The notes under the pieces are model-generated. The model ran no database searches, had not been told where the DNA came from, and saw nothing but the letters and a program-made list of their open reading frames with translations. DNA of 64,000 nt from Frankia nepalensis (lineage in GTDB: Bacteria; Actinomycetota; Actinomycetes; Frankiales; Frankiaceae). Where the stretch lies: positions 1 to 64,000 of the forward strand of contig NZ_JADWYU010000093.1 in the NCBI RefSeq assembly GCF_016786325.1. Direction: 5' to 3'. The translations under genes and the position numbers were made by a program. Shown here one piece after another: positions 7,229-15,915 of the stretch. The first letter of the stretch is position 1; each line of letters starts with the position of its first letter.

Positions 7229-7912
7229 GTGACCCGCCTGCTCGTGGTCGAGGACGAGTCGTCCTTCTCGGAGGCGCTGTCCTTCATGTTGGAGCGCGAG
7301 GGCTTCGACGTCGCGGTGGCGGCGGACGGGCATTCCGCGCTGGCGGAGTTCGAGCGGCACGGGGCGGACCTGGTGCTGCTCGACGTCATGTTGCCCGGGC
7401 TGTCCGGCACGGAGGTGTGCCGGGCGCTGCGGCAGAAGTCGTCGGTTCCTGTGATCATGCTCACGGCCCGCGACAGCGAGATCGACAAGGTGCTCGGCCT
7501 GGAGCTCGGCGCCGACGACTACGTCACCAAGCCGTTCTCCGCGCGCGAGCTGGTCGCCAGGATCCGGGCGGTGCTGCGCCGCCGGGGCGGGGAGCCGGAG
7601 GAGGCCGCGGCGGCGACGCTGGAGGCCGGCGGCGTGCGGATGGACGTCGACCGGCACGTCGTGACCGTGCATGGCGCGCCAGTCGCCCTGCCGCTGAAGG
7701 AGTTCGAGCTGCTGGAGCTGTTCCTGCGCAACACCGGCCGGGTACTCACCCGCGGGCAGCTGATCGAGCGGGTCTGGGGGGCGGACTACGTCGGCGACAC
7801 CAAGACGCTCGACGTCCACGTCAAGCGGCTGCGCGCCAAGATCGAGGCCGAGCCGGGCAACCCTCGGCACCTGGTGACCGTCCGAGGTCTGGGGTACAAG
7901 TTCGAGCCCTGA
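7229..7912 (+). CDS. regX3: OmpR/PhoB-family response regulator RegX3
   Basis: The 227-residue protein has a receiver domain (VTRLLVVEDESSFSEALSFM, phospho-acceptor Asp52 in LVLLDVMLPG, ARELVARI behind the switch lysine of TKPFS) and a winged-helix DNA-binding domain (LLELFLRNTGRVLTRGQLIE, VDVH-type turn, LVTVRGLGYKFEP at the end). RegX3 controls phosphate starvation genes together with SenX3. GTG at 7229 is chosen because it gives the exact family N terminus and has AGGAAG upstream; upstream in-frame codons overlap senX3. It is the second gene of the senX3-regX3 unit. Confidence 0.95.
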   Translation: MTRLLVVEDESSFSEALSFMLEREGFDVAVAADGHSALAEFERHGADLVLLDVMLPGLSGTEVCRALRQKSSVPVIMLTARDSEIDKVLGLELGADDYVTKPFSARELVARIRAVLRRRGGEPEEAAAATLEAGGVRMDVDRHVVTVHGAPVALPLKEFELLELFLRNTGRVLTRGQLIERVWGADYVGDTKTLDVHVKRLRAKIEAEPGNPRHLVTVRGLGYKFEP

Positions 7913-8045
7913 CGGACCGCGGCGCATGTCGCGCGCCATACCGTGCTTCGCCACGCCCGCGGGCGGCGCGTAGCGTCGTACGTCGCCCGGTTCGCGGAGA
8001 TGGACGGCCGGGCGGGGACGGTGCGGCTTTTGCCCGCTCCTGGCC

Positions 8046-8077
8046 GGGGTACGTGATCGCTGGTGGTCGCGTACCCC
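8046..8077. repeat. Inverted repeat in the regX3-ppx gap
   Basis: GGGGTACG at 8046-8053 and CGTACCCC at 8070-8077 are perfect inverted arms around a 16-base centre. The gap (7913-8204) also holds a promoter-like pair, TTCGCC at 7947 and TAGCGT at 7971 with an 18-base spacer. The dyad lies downstream of it and could be an operator or a leader hairpin for the ppx gene. Confidence 0.35.
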
Positions 8078-8204
8078 CGGCGCGCGCTCTGGCCGGCTGG
8101 CCTGGGGGCGGCGGGCGGTCTGGCCGAAGGGTGCGCGATCATGGCGAAGCCTCGCGCGCCCGGAGGCCCGCCGGGCGGCACGGTGCGCGACGAGGAGACG
8201 AACG

Positions 8205-9443
8205 ATGCGGCTGAGGTTCTCGCCGTCGGCCAAGCCGGCCGACAAGGAACGGGCGGGGGTGGACGGCCCCGACGGCCAGCCCCGGGTGGTGCCCGGTGTG
8301 GTCGTGCCGCCCCGGGCGGAGGCCGTCGCGGTGGCGGCGCTCGCGACCTCGGCTCCGCCACTGGGATCGTCCGGCGCGATGGCGCCGGACGGCCGGCCCG
8401 CGGCGGGCAAGGGCTCGGTGGTGGCCCTGTCCACCCAGGAGCGGTCGGCGATCCTTTCCGGTCAGGAGCGCGTCACGGCGGTGGCCCTGCCGGCTCCGCC
8501 CGCCCAGCCGCGGCGGCTCGGCGTCATCGACATCGGCTCAAACACCGTGCATCTGCTGGTCGTGGACGCGCACCATGGCGCGGCGCCGCGGCCGGCGGCC
8601 AGCGCGCGGGTGCCGCTGCGGCTCGTCGAGCTGCTCGACGACGCGGGGGCGCTGTCCGCCGCGGGCGAGCACGCGCTCATCGACTGCATCCTGGACCTGC
8701 GCCGGCAGGCCGAGGAACTGGCCGTCTACGACCTGGTGGCGTTCGCCACCTCGGCGCTGCGTGACGCCACGAACAGCGACGAGGTCCTCGCCCGGCTGCG
8801 TACCGTCACCGGCGTCGCGGTCGAGGTGCTGCCCGGGGAGGACGAGGCGCGGCTCACGTTCCTCGCGGTGCGCCGCTGGTTCGGCTGGAGCGCCGGGCGG
8901 CTGCTGGCGATGGACATCGGCGGCGGCTCGCTGGAGATCGGCGCGGGCATGGACGAGGAGCCCGACGTCGTCGCCTCGCTGCCGCTGGGCGCGAGCCGGC
9001 TCACGAGGGACTGGCTGTCCACCGACCCGCCGAGCCAGCGCCAGCTGACCGCGCTGCGCCGCTATGTCCGCGCCCAGATCGCCCCGGTGGTCGGCAGGCT
9101 GTACCACGTCGGCGAGCCGACCAGGGCGGTCGCGACCTCGAAGACGTTCCGCTCGTTGGCCAGGATCGCCGGCGCCGAGCCGTACAGCCGCGGCCCCTAC
9201 GTGCGCCGGGTGCTGCGCCGGTCCGACCTGGAGTCGGCGGCGAAGCTGGTCTGCCGGATGCCCTCGTCCGGCCGGGTCTCGCTTCCGGGGGTGTCCGCGT
9301 CGCGCGCCGCGCAGCTCGCCGCCGGCGCGGTGGTCGCCGTCGAGACGCTGGACCTGCTCTCCGTCGAGGAGGTCGAGATCTGCCCGTGGGCCCTGCGCGA
9401 GGGCATCATCCTGCGCCGCCTGGACACCCTGAACTTCGGCTGA
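8205..9443 (+). CDS. Exopolyphosphatase / pppGpp phosphatase (Ppx/GppA family)
   Basis: The 412-residue protein has the sugar-kinase/actin-like fold motifs of the family: GVIDIGSNTVHLLVVD near residue 106 and AMDIGGGSLEIG near residue 235. Members hydrolyse the terminal phosphate of polyphosphate or of pppGpp; these cannot be separated by eye. The first about 100 residues are an Ala/Pro/Gly-rich extension that the usual about 310-residue actinobacterial enzyme lacks; no later start with a better ribosome site is evident, and GAGGAG stands eight bases before ATG 8205. Position behind senX3-regX3 matches mycobacterial ppx1 and fits polyphosphate turnover in phosphate stress. Confidence 0.88.
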   Translation: MRLRFSPSAKPADKERAGVDGPDGQPRVVPGVVVPPRAEAVAVAALATSAPPLGSSGAMAPDGRPAAGKGSVVALSTQERSAILSGQERVTAVALPAPPAQPRRLGVIDIGSNTVHLLVVDAHHGAAPRPAASARVPLRLVELLDDAGALSAAGEHALIDCILDLRRQAEELAVYDLVAFATSALRDATNSDEVLARLRTVTGVAVEVLPGEDEARLTFLAVRRWFGWSAGRLLAMDIGGGSLEIGAGMDEEPDVVASLPLGASRLTRDWLSTDPPSQRQLTALRRYVRAQIAPVVGRLYHVGEPTRAVATSKTFRSLARIAGAEPYSRGPYVRRVLRRSDLESAAKLVCRMPSSGRVSLPGVSASRAAQLAAGAVVAVETLDLLSVEEVEICPWALREGIILRRLDTLNFG

Positions 9444-9445
9444 CG

Positions 9446-9487
9446 CCGGTTCGCGCGGGGCCCGGCGCCGGGTGCCGGGCCAACCGG
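9446..9487 (+). terminator. Hairpin behind ppx, possible terminator
   Basis: CCGGTT (9446-9451) pairs with AACCGG (9482-9487), enclosing GGCCCGGC (9459-9466) and GCCGGGCC (9474-9481). The structure begins three bases after the stop codon. No uridine tract follows, so termination strength is uncertain. Confidence 0.45.
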
Positions 9488-9730
9488 ATCCCCTCGCCGC
9501 CGCGTCCGAAGCGCTCGCCCGGGTATGTGCTTTGCGTGACAGCCGACGGATGAGGTCGGCTACGTCCGTTTCGGTCGCCGGTGCACGGTGGGTGGATGGC
9601 CTAGCCTGGCACTGGGCCGAGTCGCGCAGCGTGGCTCCATTCCACGATGGCGCGGCGCGGCGACCTGAACGCTCGACGGCGCAACGCGGCCTCGGGCTTG
9701 AGGGGAGGCGGAAGAGGTGTTCGCGTGCGC

Positions 9731-10816
9731 ATGAGCGGCGAACTCGACCGACTGGCTCGGGCGCGAGCCGGCGCCGCGGCGCCCGCCCGCGACGGCCCCC
9801 GGGAGGACGGCGCCCTCCCGGGTGACGGTGGCCCCCGAGGCAACGGTGGCCCCCGAGGCAACGGCCGCCGGGCTGGCGCGAGGACGGGCGGCCGGGCCGG
9901 GGAGAGCGACGGCGCCAGGGGAGGCGACGGCGCCGCCGTCGTGGACGCGCTGGCCGCGGACATGGCGCGCGCCTGGCCGCTGGCGGCCCTTTCGACCGAC
10001 CGGACCGCGCGCATCCCGGCCGCGAAGATCGCCCTGTCGACCGCGTCGACCTATCCGGAGTCCACTCCCGCCGCCTTCGAGATGGCCGCGCGGCTCGGCT
10101 ACGACGGCGTCGAGATCATGGTCTGGACGGACCCGGTCAGCCAGGACCCGCAGGCGCTGCGCCGCCTCGTCGACTACCACGGCATCCCGGTGCTCGCGAT
10201 CCACTCGCCCTGCCTCCTGCTGACGCAGCGGGTCTGGGGGACCGACCCGTGGGGCAAGCTCGTGCGTGCCCGCGCCGCCGCCGAGACGCTCGAGGCGCCG
10301 ACCGTGGTCGTGCATCCGCCGTTTCGGTGGCAACGCGACTACGGCCGGGAGTTCATCGCCGGCATCGAGCGGATGGCGCAGGAGACCGACGTGCGCTTCG
10401 CGGTGGAGAACATGTTCCCGTTGCGCGCGCGGGGGCGGGAGGTCTCGGCCTACGCGCCGGACTGGTCGCCCGTCGAGGACGGCTACCGGCACGTGACGCT
10501 GGACCTGTCGCACACCAGCGTCTCCCGCTCCGACGCGCTGGCGATGGCCGACGCGCTGGGCGACCGGCTCGCGCACGTCCACCTGGCCGACGGCTCGGGC
10601 TCGGCCAAGGACGAGCACCTCGTGCCCGGCCGGGGCAACCAGCCCTGTGCCCAGCTGCTCGAGCGTCTGGCTGTGAGCGGCTTCGACGGCACGGTCGTCG
10701 TCGAGATCAACACCCGTCGCGCCGAGACGCGGGCGCAGCGGGAGGCCGACCTCGCCGAGGCGCTCGCCTTCACCCGCCTCAACCTCGCGGCCCCGGCGGC
10801 GGCGGCCAGCCCGTAG
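9731..10816 (+). CDS. Sugar phosphate isomerase/epimerase-like TIM barrel protein
   Basis: The product (about 361 residues) has an AP-endonuclease-2/xylose-isomerase-like TIM barrel from about residue 95: [31 protein letters not shown], a metal-site segment with HPPF, and [20 protein letters not shown]. The C terminus has [20 protein letters not shown] and [10 protein letters not shown], which supply the family's divalent-metal ligands. The substrate is unknown. It occupies the place of mycobacterial Rv0498 in the ppx-proC interval. The first about 90 residues are Gly/Ala/Arg-rich low complexity. ATG at 9731 or GTG at 9725 follow a GAAGAGG; an ATG at 9647 is also in frame but lacks support. 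Confidence 0.8.
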   Translation: MSGELDRLARARAGAAAPARDGPREDGALPGDGGPRGNGGPRGNGRRAGARTGGRAGESDGARGGDGAAVVDALAADMARAWPLAALSTDRTARIPAAKIALSTASTYPESTPAAFEMAARLGYDGVEIMVWTDPVSQDPQALRRLVDYHGIPVLAIHSPCLLLTQRVWGTDPWGKLVRARAAAETLEAPTVVVHPPFRWQRDYGREFIAGIERMAQETDVRFAVENMFPLRARGREVSAYAPDWSPVEDGYRHVTLDLSHTSVSRSDALAMADALGDRLAHVHLADGSGSAKDEHLVPGRGNQPCAQLLERLAVSGFDGTVVVEINTRRAETRAQREADLAEALAFTRLNLAAPAAAASP

Positions 10817-10849
10817 CCGGACGGGGAGCGGCGGTGCCACGATCGCGGT

Positions 10850-11599
10850 ATGGGTTCACGTTCGCCGTTCGACGCGCTGGTTGACGCCTATGACGCGGCG
10901 CGGCCCACGTACCCGGACCGGCTCTTCGCCGACCTGGAGCGGCTGGCCGGGCGGCCGGTCGCCGGCGCGGACGTCGTCGAGGTCGGCGCCGGCACCGGCA
11001 TCGCGACCCGGCGGCTGCTCGACCTGGGCGCCCGGGTCGTCCCCGTCGACCTGGGCGCGGCGATGCTCACCCGGCTGCGGGAGCGCACCCCGGGGATCCC
11101 GGCGGTGCTCGGCGACGCGGAGGCGCTGCCGCTGCGGTCCGGCGTAGCCGACCTGGTGTGCTTCGCGCAGGCCTGGCACTGGGTGCGGGTGCCGGTCGCC
11201 GCGGCCGAGGTCGCCCGGGTGCTGCGGCCCGGTGGTTCGCTCGCCGTCTGGTGGAACGACGTCGACGCCGAGGACGAGCGCTGGTGGCGGCGCCAGCAGG
11301 AACGCCTGGAGGCGATGAGCCCCGGTTACCGGCGGGAGTACCGGACGCGCCCGTACGCCGAGGAACTGCGCTGGACCGGCCACTTCGCCGAGGTCCTCAC
11401 ACTCGGCGGCCGCTGGCGGCGCAGGTTGGACATCGACACGTACCTGACCTGGCTTCGCTCGAAGTCCTACGTCGCCGCGATCGGCGACCGTCAGGAGGAC
11501 TTCCTCGACGCGGAGCGCCGCTCGATGCTGCGCACCTTCCCCGACGGAATCGTCGAGGAGCCGTTCCGCACGTTGCTGGTGGTTGCCCGCCGGCCTTAG
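10850..11599 (+). CDS. Class I SAM-dependent methyltransferase
   Basis: The 249-residue protein has motif I VVEVGAGTGIATRRLLDLGA, the acidic residue ending the next strand (VVPVDLG), GDAEALPL as motif II and FAQAWHWV, a pattern of the UbiE/SmtA-like small-molecule methyltransferases. The acceptor cannot be predicted. It starts 34 bases after the sugar isomerase and both may be on one message. The ATG has no clear ribosome site, although GGGGAG is found 26 bases before it. Nothing in the sequence links it to a named pathway. Confidence 0.82.
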   Translation: MGSRSPFDALVDAYDAARPTYPDRLFADLERLAGRPVAGADVVEVGAGTGIATRRLLDLGARVVPVDLGAAMLTRLRERTPGIPAVLGDAEALPLRSGVADLVCFAQAWHWVRVPVAAAEVARVLRPGGSLAVWWNDVDAEDERWWRRQQERLEAMSPGYRREYRTRPYAEELRWTGHFAEVLTLGGRWRRRLDIDTYLTWLRSKSYVAAIGDRQEDFLDAERRSMLRTFPDGIVEEPFRTLLVVARRP

Positions 11600-11795
11600 G
11601 GCGCTTCCCTAGGCGGTCGCCTCGAGGCCGCCGGGCATGGGAAATCTCGCGGTGGCCCGGCGGCGGCGCGCTGGTCCGCGCGCCGTAGCGTTGCTGGCCG
11701 GGAACGGATCGGGCACGGCCGAAGGAGGCGCGAAGAATGTCCGTGTTTCGCGCCCGCGGAGGCGGCGGGTGCGCGCGCAGGTTGAGGGAGCAGGC

Positions 11796-12596
11796 ATGAC
11801 GGTCGCGATCATTGGCGCTGGGCGGATCGGAGAGGCGCTCCTCGCGGGTCTGTTGAAGTCCGGCTTCGATCCCGCGGGGATCGTCGTCGCCGAGAAGGAC
11901 TCGGCCAGGGCGGCGGCCGTGTCGACCCAGCACGGCGTGCGGGCGACCACCCCGAAGGACGCGGCGGCCGGTGCCGAGCTGCTGGTCATCGCGGTGAAGC
12001 CGCAGGACATGGCGTCGCTGCTGGCCGAAATCGGGCCGGCGCTGGAGCCGGCGGCGCTGGTGGTGTCGCTGGCGGCCGGCATCACGCTCGACTTCCTCCA
12101 GTCCCACCTGCCGGCGGGTACCCCCGTCGTACGGGTGATGCCCAACACCCCGCTGCTGGTCGGCGAGGCGATGTCCGCCCTCAGCGCCGGCGGGCACGTC
12201 GGCGAGGAGCAGCTGGAGCGGGCGGAGGCGCTCCTGGGTTCCGTCGGCCGGGTCGTGCGGGTGCCGGAGTCGCAGCTGGACGCCGCGACGGCGCTGTCCG
12301 GCAGCGGTCCGGCGTACTTCTTCTACCTCATCGACGCGATGATCGAGGCGGGGGTGCTGCTCGGGGTGCCGCGCGCCCTGGCGACCGAGCTGATGGTGCA
12401 GACGGCGCTGGGCTCGGCCCGGATGCTGCGCGAGTCCGGCGAGCACCCGGCGCTCCTGCGCGAGGCGGTGACCTCGCCGGCCGGCACCACGGCCGCCGCG
12501 CTGGCCGAGCTCGACCGCCGGGCGGTGCGTGGCGCCATCCTCGACGCGCTCACCGCCGCCCGTGACCGTTCCGTCGAGCTCGGCCGCCCCCGGTAG
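11796..12596 (+). CDS. proC: Pyrroline-5-carboxylate reductase
   Basis: The 266-residue enzyme performs the last step of proline synthesis, NAD(P)H-dependent reduction of pyrroline-5-carboxylate. The Rossmann motif is AIIGAGRIGEALLAGLL at the N terminus, followed by VVRVMPNTPLLVGEAM, LSGSGPAYFFYLIDAM with the catalytic-site region, and SPAGTTAAALAELD at the C terminus, all family hallmarks. ATG at 11796 has GGGAG at eight bases; in-frame upstream codons are basic and unlike the family. Its place between the sugar isomerase and bS22 genes matches mycobacteria and streptomycetes. Confidence 0.95.
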   Translation: MTVAIIGAGRIGEALLAGLLKSGFDPAGIVVAEKDSARAAAVSTQHGVRATTPKDAAAGAELLVIAVKPQDMASLLAEIGPALEPAALVVSLAAGITLDFLQSHLPAGTPVVRVMPNTPLLVGEAMSALSAGGHVGEEQLERAEALLGSVGRVVRVPESQLDAATALSGSGPAYFFYLIDAMIEAGVLLGVPRALATELMVQTALGSARMLRESGEHPALLREAVTSPAGTTAAALAELDRRAVRGAILDALTAARDRSVELGRPR

Positions 12597-12905
12597 CCGG
12601 TTGGCGCTCCGCCGGGCGAGAGCGGGCTATGCTTTCGGCCCAAGACGACCGTCGCCCCCGGGCAGTCGTCGCCGCCCCGGGATCACGCCGGGTCGGGCGC
12701 CCCGGCGCCCGACCGGGGTGCCCGCCGGATCGGCGACGGGGTTCCTCCGGATCGGCTTCGCCGATCCGGGAGTCGGCGATCTGGTAGGTCCGGGAGCGTC
12801 CGTCGGACGCGCCAGCGCCCTTCCGGACGATCGCCCCACCGAGCCGGCCCGCGCGGGGCGGTAGGCTCACCCGGTAGCTTTCCTCCACACAGATCGGTTG
12901 TATTC
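12597..12905. other. proC-bS22 intergenic region, no gene seen
   Basis: In mycobacteria and streptomycetes a short BldC-like helix-turn-helix gene usually lies near here. No frame in this gap reads as such a protein. It contains the hairpin at 12747-12769 and GCGTCCG/CGGACGC arms near 12795-12810, and no Shine-Dalgarno sequence precedes the next gene. Confidence 0.55.
12747..12769. repeat. Interspersed hairpin element, copy A
   Basis: CCGGATCGGC and GCCGATCCGG are perfect 10-base arms around a TTC loop. The core GATCGGCTTCGCCGATC recurs at 31152-31168 in the hemD-hemB gap. Two intergenic copies suggest a small interspersed palindromic repeat. Confidence 0.5.
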
Positions 12906-13004
12906 GTGGGTTCTGTTATCAAGAAGCGTCGCAAGCGGATGGCCAAGAAGAAGCACCGCAAGCTGCTCAAGCGCACCCGCGTCCAGCGTCGCAACAAGAA
13001 GTAA
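12906..13004 (+). CDS. Small ribosomal protein bS22 (AURKAIP1/COX24 domain)
   Basis: This 32-residue, extremely basic peptide reads MGSVIKKRRKRMAKKKHR and continues with KLLKRTRVQRRNKK. It matches the actinobacterial bS22 protein (Rv0500B in M. tuberculosis), found bound near the decoding centre of the 30S subunit, and has the AURKAIP1/COX24 signature of mitoribosomal proteins. GTG is the start; no ribosome site is evident, so a leaderless or weakly initiated message is possible. A clear terminator follows, so it is probably a single-gene unit between proC and the epimerase. Confidence 0.93.
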   Translation: MGSVIKKRRKRMAKKKHRKLLKRTRVQRRNKK

Positions 13005-13025
13005 CCAGGGGATCGCCCCCTTCCG

Positions 13026-13057
13026 GACCCCCGATGTCGCGCCGCGACCCGGGGGTC
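13026..13057 (+). terminator. Intrinsic terminator of bS22
   Basis: GACCCCC (13026-13032) pairs with GGGGGTC (13051-13057), and an inner GTCGC-GCC-GCGAC hairpin lies between. GGTTCTTG follows, a weak uridine tract. Confidence 0.65.
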
Positions 13058-13258
13058 GGTTCTTGAGCGGCCGGGATGCGTGGCCGAGCGTTCGACGCGC
13101 ATCCGGCCCTCCGGAGGGGCCTCTTGGCGGGCGCTGGCGGGTGCCGACAACGCCGCGTCGAGGCTTCGCTACCTGCGGGTTTCCACCGGGTAACGCCGGG
13201 GCGTCCGGTTGAGATCTGGTGACGCTGCGCAGTGGAAGCGAACGGGGATAGGCGTACC

Positions 13259-14341
13259 ATGACGCACGGATCGCAGCCGACCGGCGTCCCGGGAGCCCAC
13301 ATGAGACCACGCCGCGTGCTTGTCACCGGTGTGTCCCGTCCGCTCGGAGCCGACGTGGCCCGAGCCCTCGCCGCGAGCCCGAGTGTCGAGACCGTGATCG
13401 GGGTCGACACGGTTCCGCCGAGCGACGACCTCGGCCGTACCAGGTTCGTCCGCGCGGACATCCGTAACCCGCTGATCGCGAAAGTGATCGGCACGGCCGC
13501 GATCGACACGGTGCTGCACCTGAACCTCATCGCCAACCCGGTCGCCGCCGGCGGCCGCACGGCGATGAAGGAGATCAACGTCATCGGCACGATGCAGCTG
13601 CTCGCCGCCTGCCAGAAGTCGGAGACGGTGTCCCGGCTCGTCGTGCGCTCGACGACGACGATCTACGGCTCGTCGTCGCGTGACCCGGCGCTGTTCACCG
13701 AGGACATGGAGCCGCGCGCGCTGCCGAAGGGCGGCTACGGCAAGGATGCCGTCGAAGTCGAGGGCTACGTACGAGGTTTCAGCCGCCGTAGGCCGGATAT
13801 CGCGGTGACCGTGCTGCGGTTCGCGAACATCCTCGGCCCCGGGGTCGACAGCCCACTCGCCCGCTACTTCGAGTTCCCGGTCGTGCCGACCGTGCTCGGC
13901 TTCGACCCGCGCATCCAGCTGTTGCATTCCAGCGACGCGCTCGCGGTGCTGCTGCGGGCCGCCGCCGGCGGGCACGCCGGCACGTTCAACGTCGCGGGTG
14001 ACGGGATCCTGCTGCTCTCGCAGGCCGTCCGTCGGGCCGGCCGGCCGCCCCTGCCGGTGCCGTTCCCGGCGGTCAGCTCGCTGTCCCGGCTCGCCAGCCG
14101 CCTGCGGATCGTCGACTTCCCGGCCGAGCAGATCGGTTTCCTGGCCTACGGCCGCGCGGTCGACACCACCCGGCTGCGCGAGGTCTTCGGCTACACGCCG
14201 CGCTACACGACACCGGCGGCGTTCGACAGCTTCGTGCGCGAGCGCGGGCTGCGCCCGACGATCGACCCCGAGCGGGTGGTCCAGGTCGAGCGCGGCCTGC
14301 TGGACCTGATGGCCCGTCGACGTCTGGTAAGCGCGCCATGA
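13259..14341 (+). CDS. NAD-dependent epimerase/dehydratase, GalE2-like
   Basis: The product is an extended short-chain dehydrogenase with VLVTGVSRPLGADVARALA as cofactor motif, FVRADIRNPLIAKVI, STTTIYGSS at the catalytic strand and GYGKDAVEVEGYVRG supplying a lysine in place of the usual YxxxK tyrosine context, so catalysis is uncertain. It corresponds to mycobacterial Rv0501 (named galE2), whose reaction is unproven. ATG at 13259, GTG at 13232 and ATG at 13301 are all in frame; 13301 has GGGAG five bases upstream and gives the tightest family start. It ends in an ATGA overlap with the acyltransferase, implying coupled translation. Confidence 0.8.
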   Translation: MTHGSQPTGVPGAHMRPRRVLVTGVSRPLGADVARALAASPSVETVIGVDTVPPSDDLGRTRFVRADIRNPLIAKVIGTAAIDTVLHLNLIANPVAAGGRTAMKEINVIGTMQLLAACQKSETVSRLVVRSTTTIYGSSSRDPALFTEDMEPRALPKGGYGKDAVEVEGYVRGFSRRRPDIAVTVLRFANILGPGVDSPLARYFEFPVVPTVLGFDPRIQLLHSSDALAVLLRAAAGGHAGTFNVAGDGILLLSQAVRRAGRPPLPVPFPAVSSLSRLASRLRIVDFPAEQIGFLAYGRAVDTTRLREVFGYTPRYTTPAAFDSFVRERGLRPTIDPERVVQVERGLLDLMARRRLVSAP

Positions 14342-15903
14342 CCGCCGCGGAACCACCGTCGGGTGAGGCCCAGATCATCCCGCTGGCCCGGCCGGCCCGT
14401 CGGAGCGGCCCTCGTGCTCGTCCCGCCGCCGGTACGTCGCGCGACGATACGCAGCGTGACGGTACCCAGCGTGACGGGGCGCCGCCCGCCGATCCGGAGC
14501 ACACGTCCGAGGGCGCGCCCCCGGCGAGCAGGGCGCGGACGGCCGGCCCGGCCCCCGGCGGCCCGGTCCCGAACGGGCGGACGCCGAACGGGCGGGGAAC
14601 CGGCGGCCGGGCCTCGGACGGGGACCTCGCGAACGGGCAGGCGAAGCCGGCGCGCACCCGGGCCGCGCGGGCCGGTTCCGCCCGCCGGGCGGCCGAGCCG
14701 GACACGGCGCGGACGGACGGCGGCGCGGACGCCACCGCCAGCGCGCCGGCCGGGAGGGCCGCGGCCAGGCCCACAGCCGCGAAGCCGGCCGCGCAGTCAG
14801 CCGCCCAGCCGGCGACCCCCGCTCGGCCGAGCGCGGACCAGGCCGCCGGCGCGGCGCGCGCCGGCGTCACCGGCCGGGCGCGCTCCACCCGGGCGGCCAC
14901 GAAGCCCGCCGAGAGCGGCACCGGGCGGACGCCGGCCCCGGCCGGGACCGGCGCGGCCGCGGCCGGTGACGCCGGGATGGGCGGCGGTCTCCGGGACGAC
15001 GCCGCCGGGCCTGGCGGCCTCGGTGACGGGCTGGATGCCGGCGAGTCGCCGATGGCGGAGCCAGCTGGCCTGGAGCGCGCGCTCGCCGGGATGCTCGCCT
15101 TCCTGCGACGGCGCATCACCGGCGACTACGAGGTCGACGAGTTCGGCTTCGACGCGGACCTGACCGAGCAGGTCGTCGCCCCGCTGCTGCGGCCCGTCTA
15201 CCGCAACTACTTCCGGGTCGAGACCCGCGGCCTGGAGAACGTGCCCGACACCGGCGGCGCGCTGATCGTCGCGAACCACTCCGGAACGCTGCCGATCGAC
15301 GCGCTGATGACGGCGGTCGCGCTGCTCGACCACCATCCGGCGCACCGCTACCTGCGGATGCTCGCCGCGGACCTGGTGTTCTCGCTGCCGTTCCTCGCGC
15401 CGCTCGCCCGCAAGACCGGCAACACGCTCGCCTGCCAGCCCGACGCCGAGCGGCTGCTCGCCAAGGGCGAGCTGGTCGGCGTCTGGCCGGAGGGCTTCAA
15501 GGGCGTTGGCAAGCCGTTCAGCGAGCGCTACAAGCTGCAGCGCTTCGGCCGTGGCGGCTTCGTCTCCGCGGCGCTGCGCACCGGGGCTCCGATCATCCCG
15601 TGCACGATCGTCGGGGCTGAGGAGATCTACCCGATGCTCGGCAACGCCAAGACCGTGGCCCGGCTGCTCGGCCTGCCCTACTTCCCGCTGACGCCGACGT
15701 TCCCCTGGCTCGGTGTCTTCGGGATGGTCCCGCTGCCGTCGAAGTGGCTGATCGAGTTCGGCGAGCCGGTGTCGACCACGCACCTGACCCCGGCCGCGGC
15801 CGAGGACCCGATGCTCGTCTTCGAGCTCACCGACCGCATCCGCGAGACCATCCAACACACCCTCTACGGCCTGCTCATGCAGCGCCGCTCGGTGTTCTTC
15901 TAG
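14338..15903 (+). CDS. Lysophospholipid acyltransferase family protein
   Basis: Residues of about 245-521 form a PlsC-type acyltransferase domain: VANHSGTLPIDALM carries the NHxxxxD catalytic motif, GVWPEGFKGVGKPF is the substrate-binding EG motif, and a TGAPIIPCTIVGAEE segment follows. Such enzymes acylate lysophosphatidate or related lipids at the membrane. The first about 240 residues are Ala/Pro/Gly/Arg-rich with no predicted fold, much longer than the family norm. It corresponds to Rv0502 and overlaps the upstream epimerase by four bases. The accessory CATRA island begins only 12 bases downstream, which marks the edge of the conserved gene order. Confidence 0.85.
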   Translation: MTAAEPPSGEAQIIPLARPARRSGPRARPAAGTSRDDTQRDGTQRDGAPPADPEHTSEGAPPASRARTAGPAPGGPVPNGRTPNGRGTGGRASDGDLANGQAKPARTRAARAGSARRAAEPDTARTDGGADATASAPAGRAAARPTAAKPAAQSAAQPATPARPSADQAAGAARAGVTGRARSTRAATKPAESGTGRTPAPAGTGAAAAGDAGMGGGLRDDAAGPGGLGDGLDAGESPMAEPAGLERALAGMLAFLRRRITGDYEVDEFGFDADLTEQVVAPLLRPVYRNYFRVETRGLENVPDTGGALIVANHSGTLPIDALMTAVALLDHHPAHRYLRMLAADLVFSLPFLAPLARKTGNTLACQPDAERLLAKGELVGVWPEGFKGVGKPFSERYKLQRFGRGGFVSAALRTGAPIIPCTIVGAEEIYPMLGNAKTVARLLGLPYFPLTPTFPWLGVFGMVPLPSKWLIEFGEPVSTTHLTPAAAEDPMLVFELTDRIRETIQHTLYGLLMQRRSVFF

Positions 15904-15915
15904 GCGCGCGGACCG

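Noticed and set aside
5734-7488. Long open frame on the minus strand opposite senX3
   Set aside because: Arg/Pro/His-rich shadow of the kinase gene caused by high third-position GC; no family resemblance.
7034-8434. Minus-strand 466-codon frame opposite regX3 and the ppx leader
   Set aside because: Composition and position show a shadow of regX3; no start signals.
13232-13258. GTG 13232 as epimerase start
   Set aside because: No ribosome site and the added residues are not like the family; 13259 or 13301 fit better.
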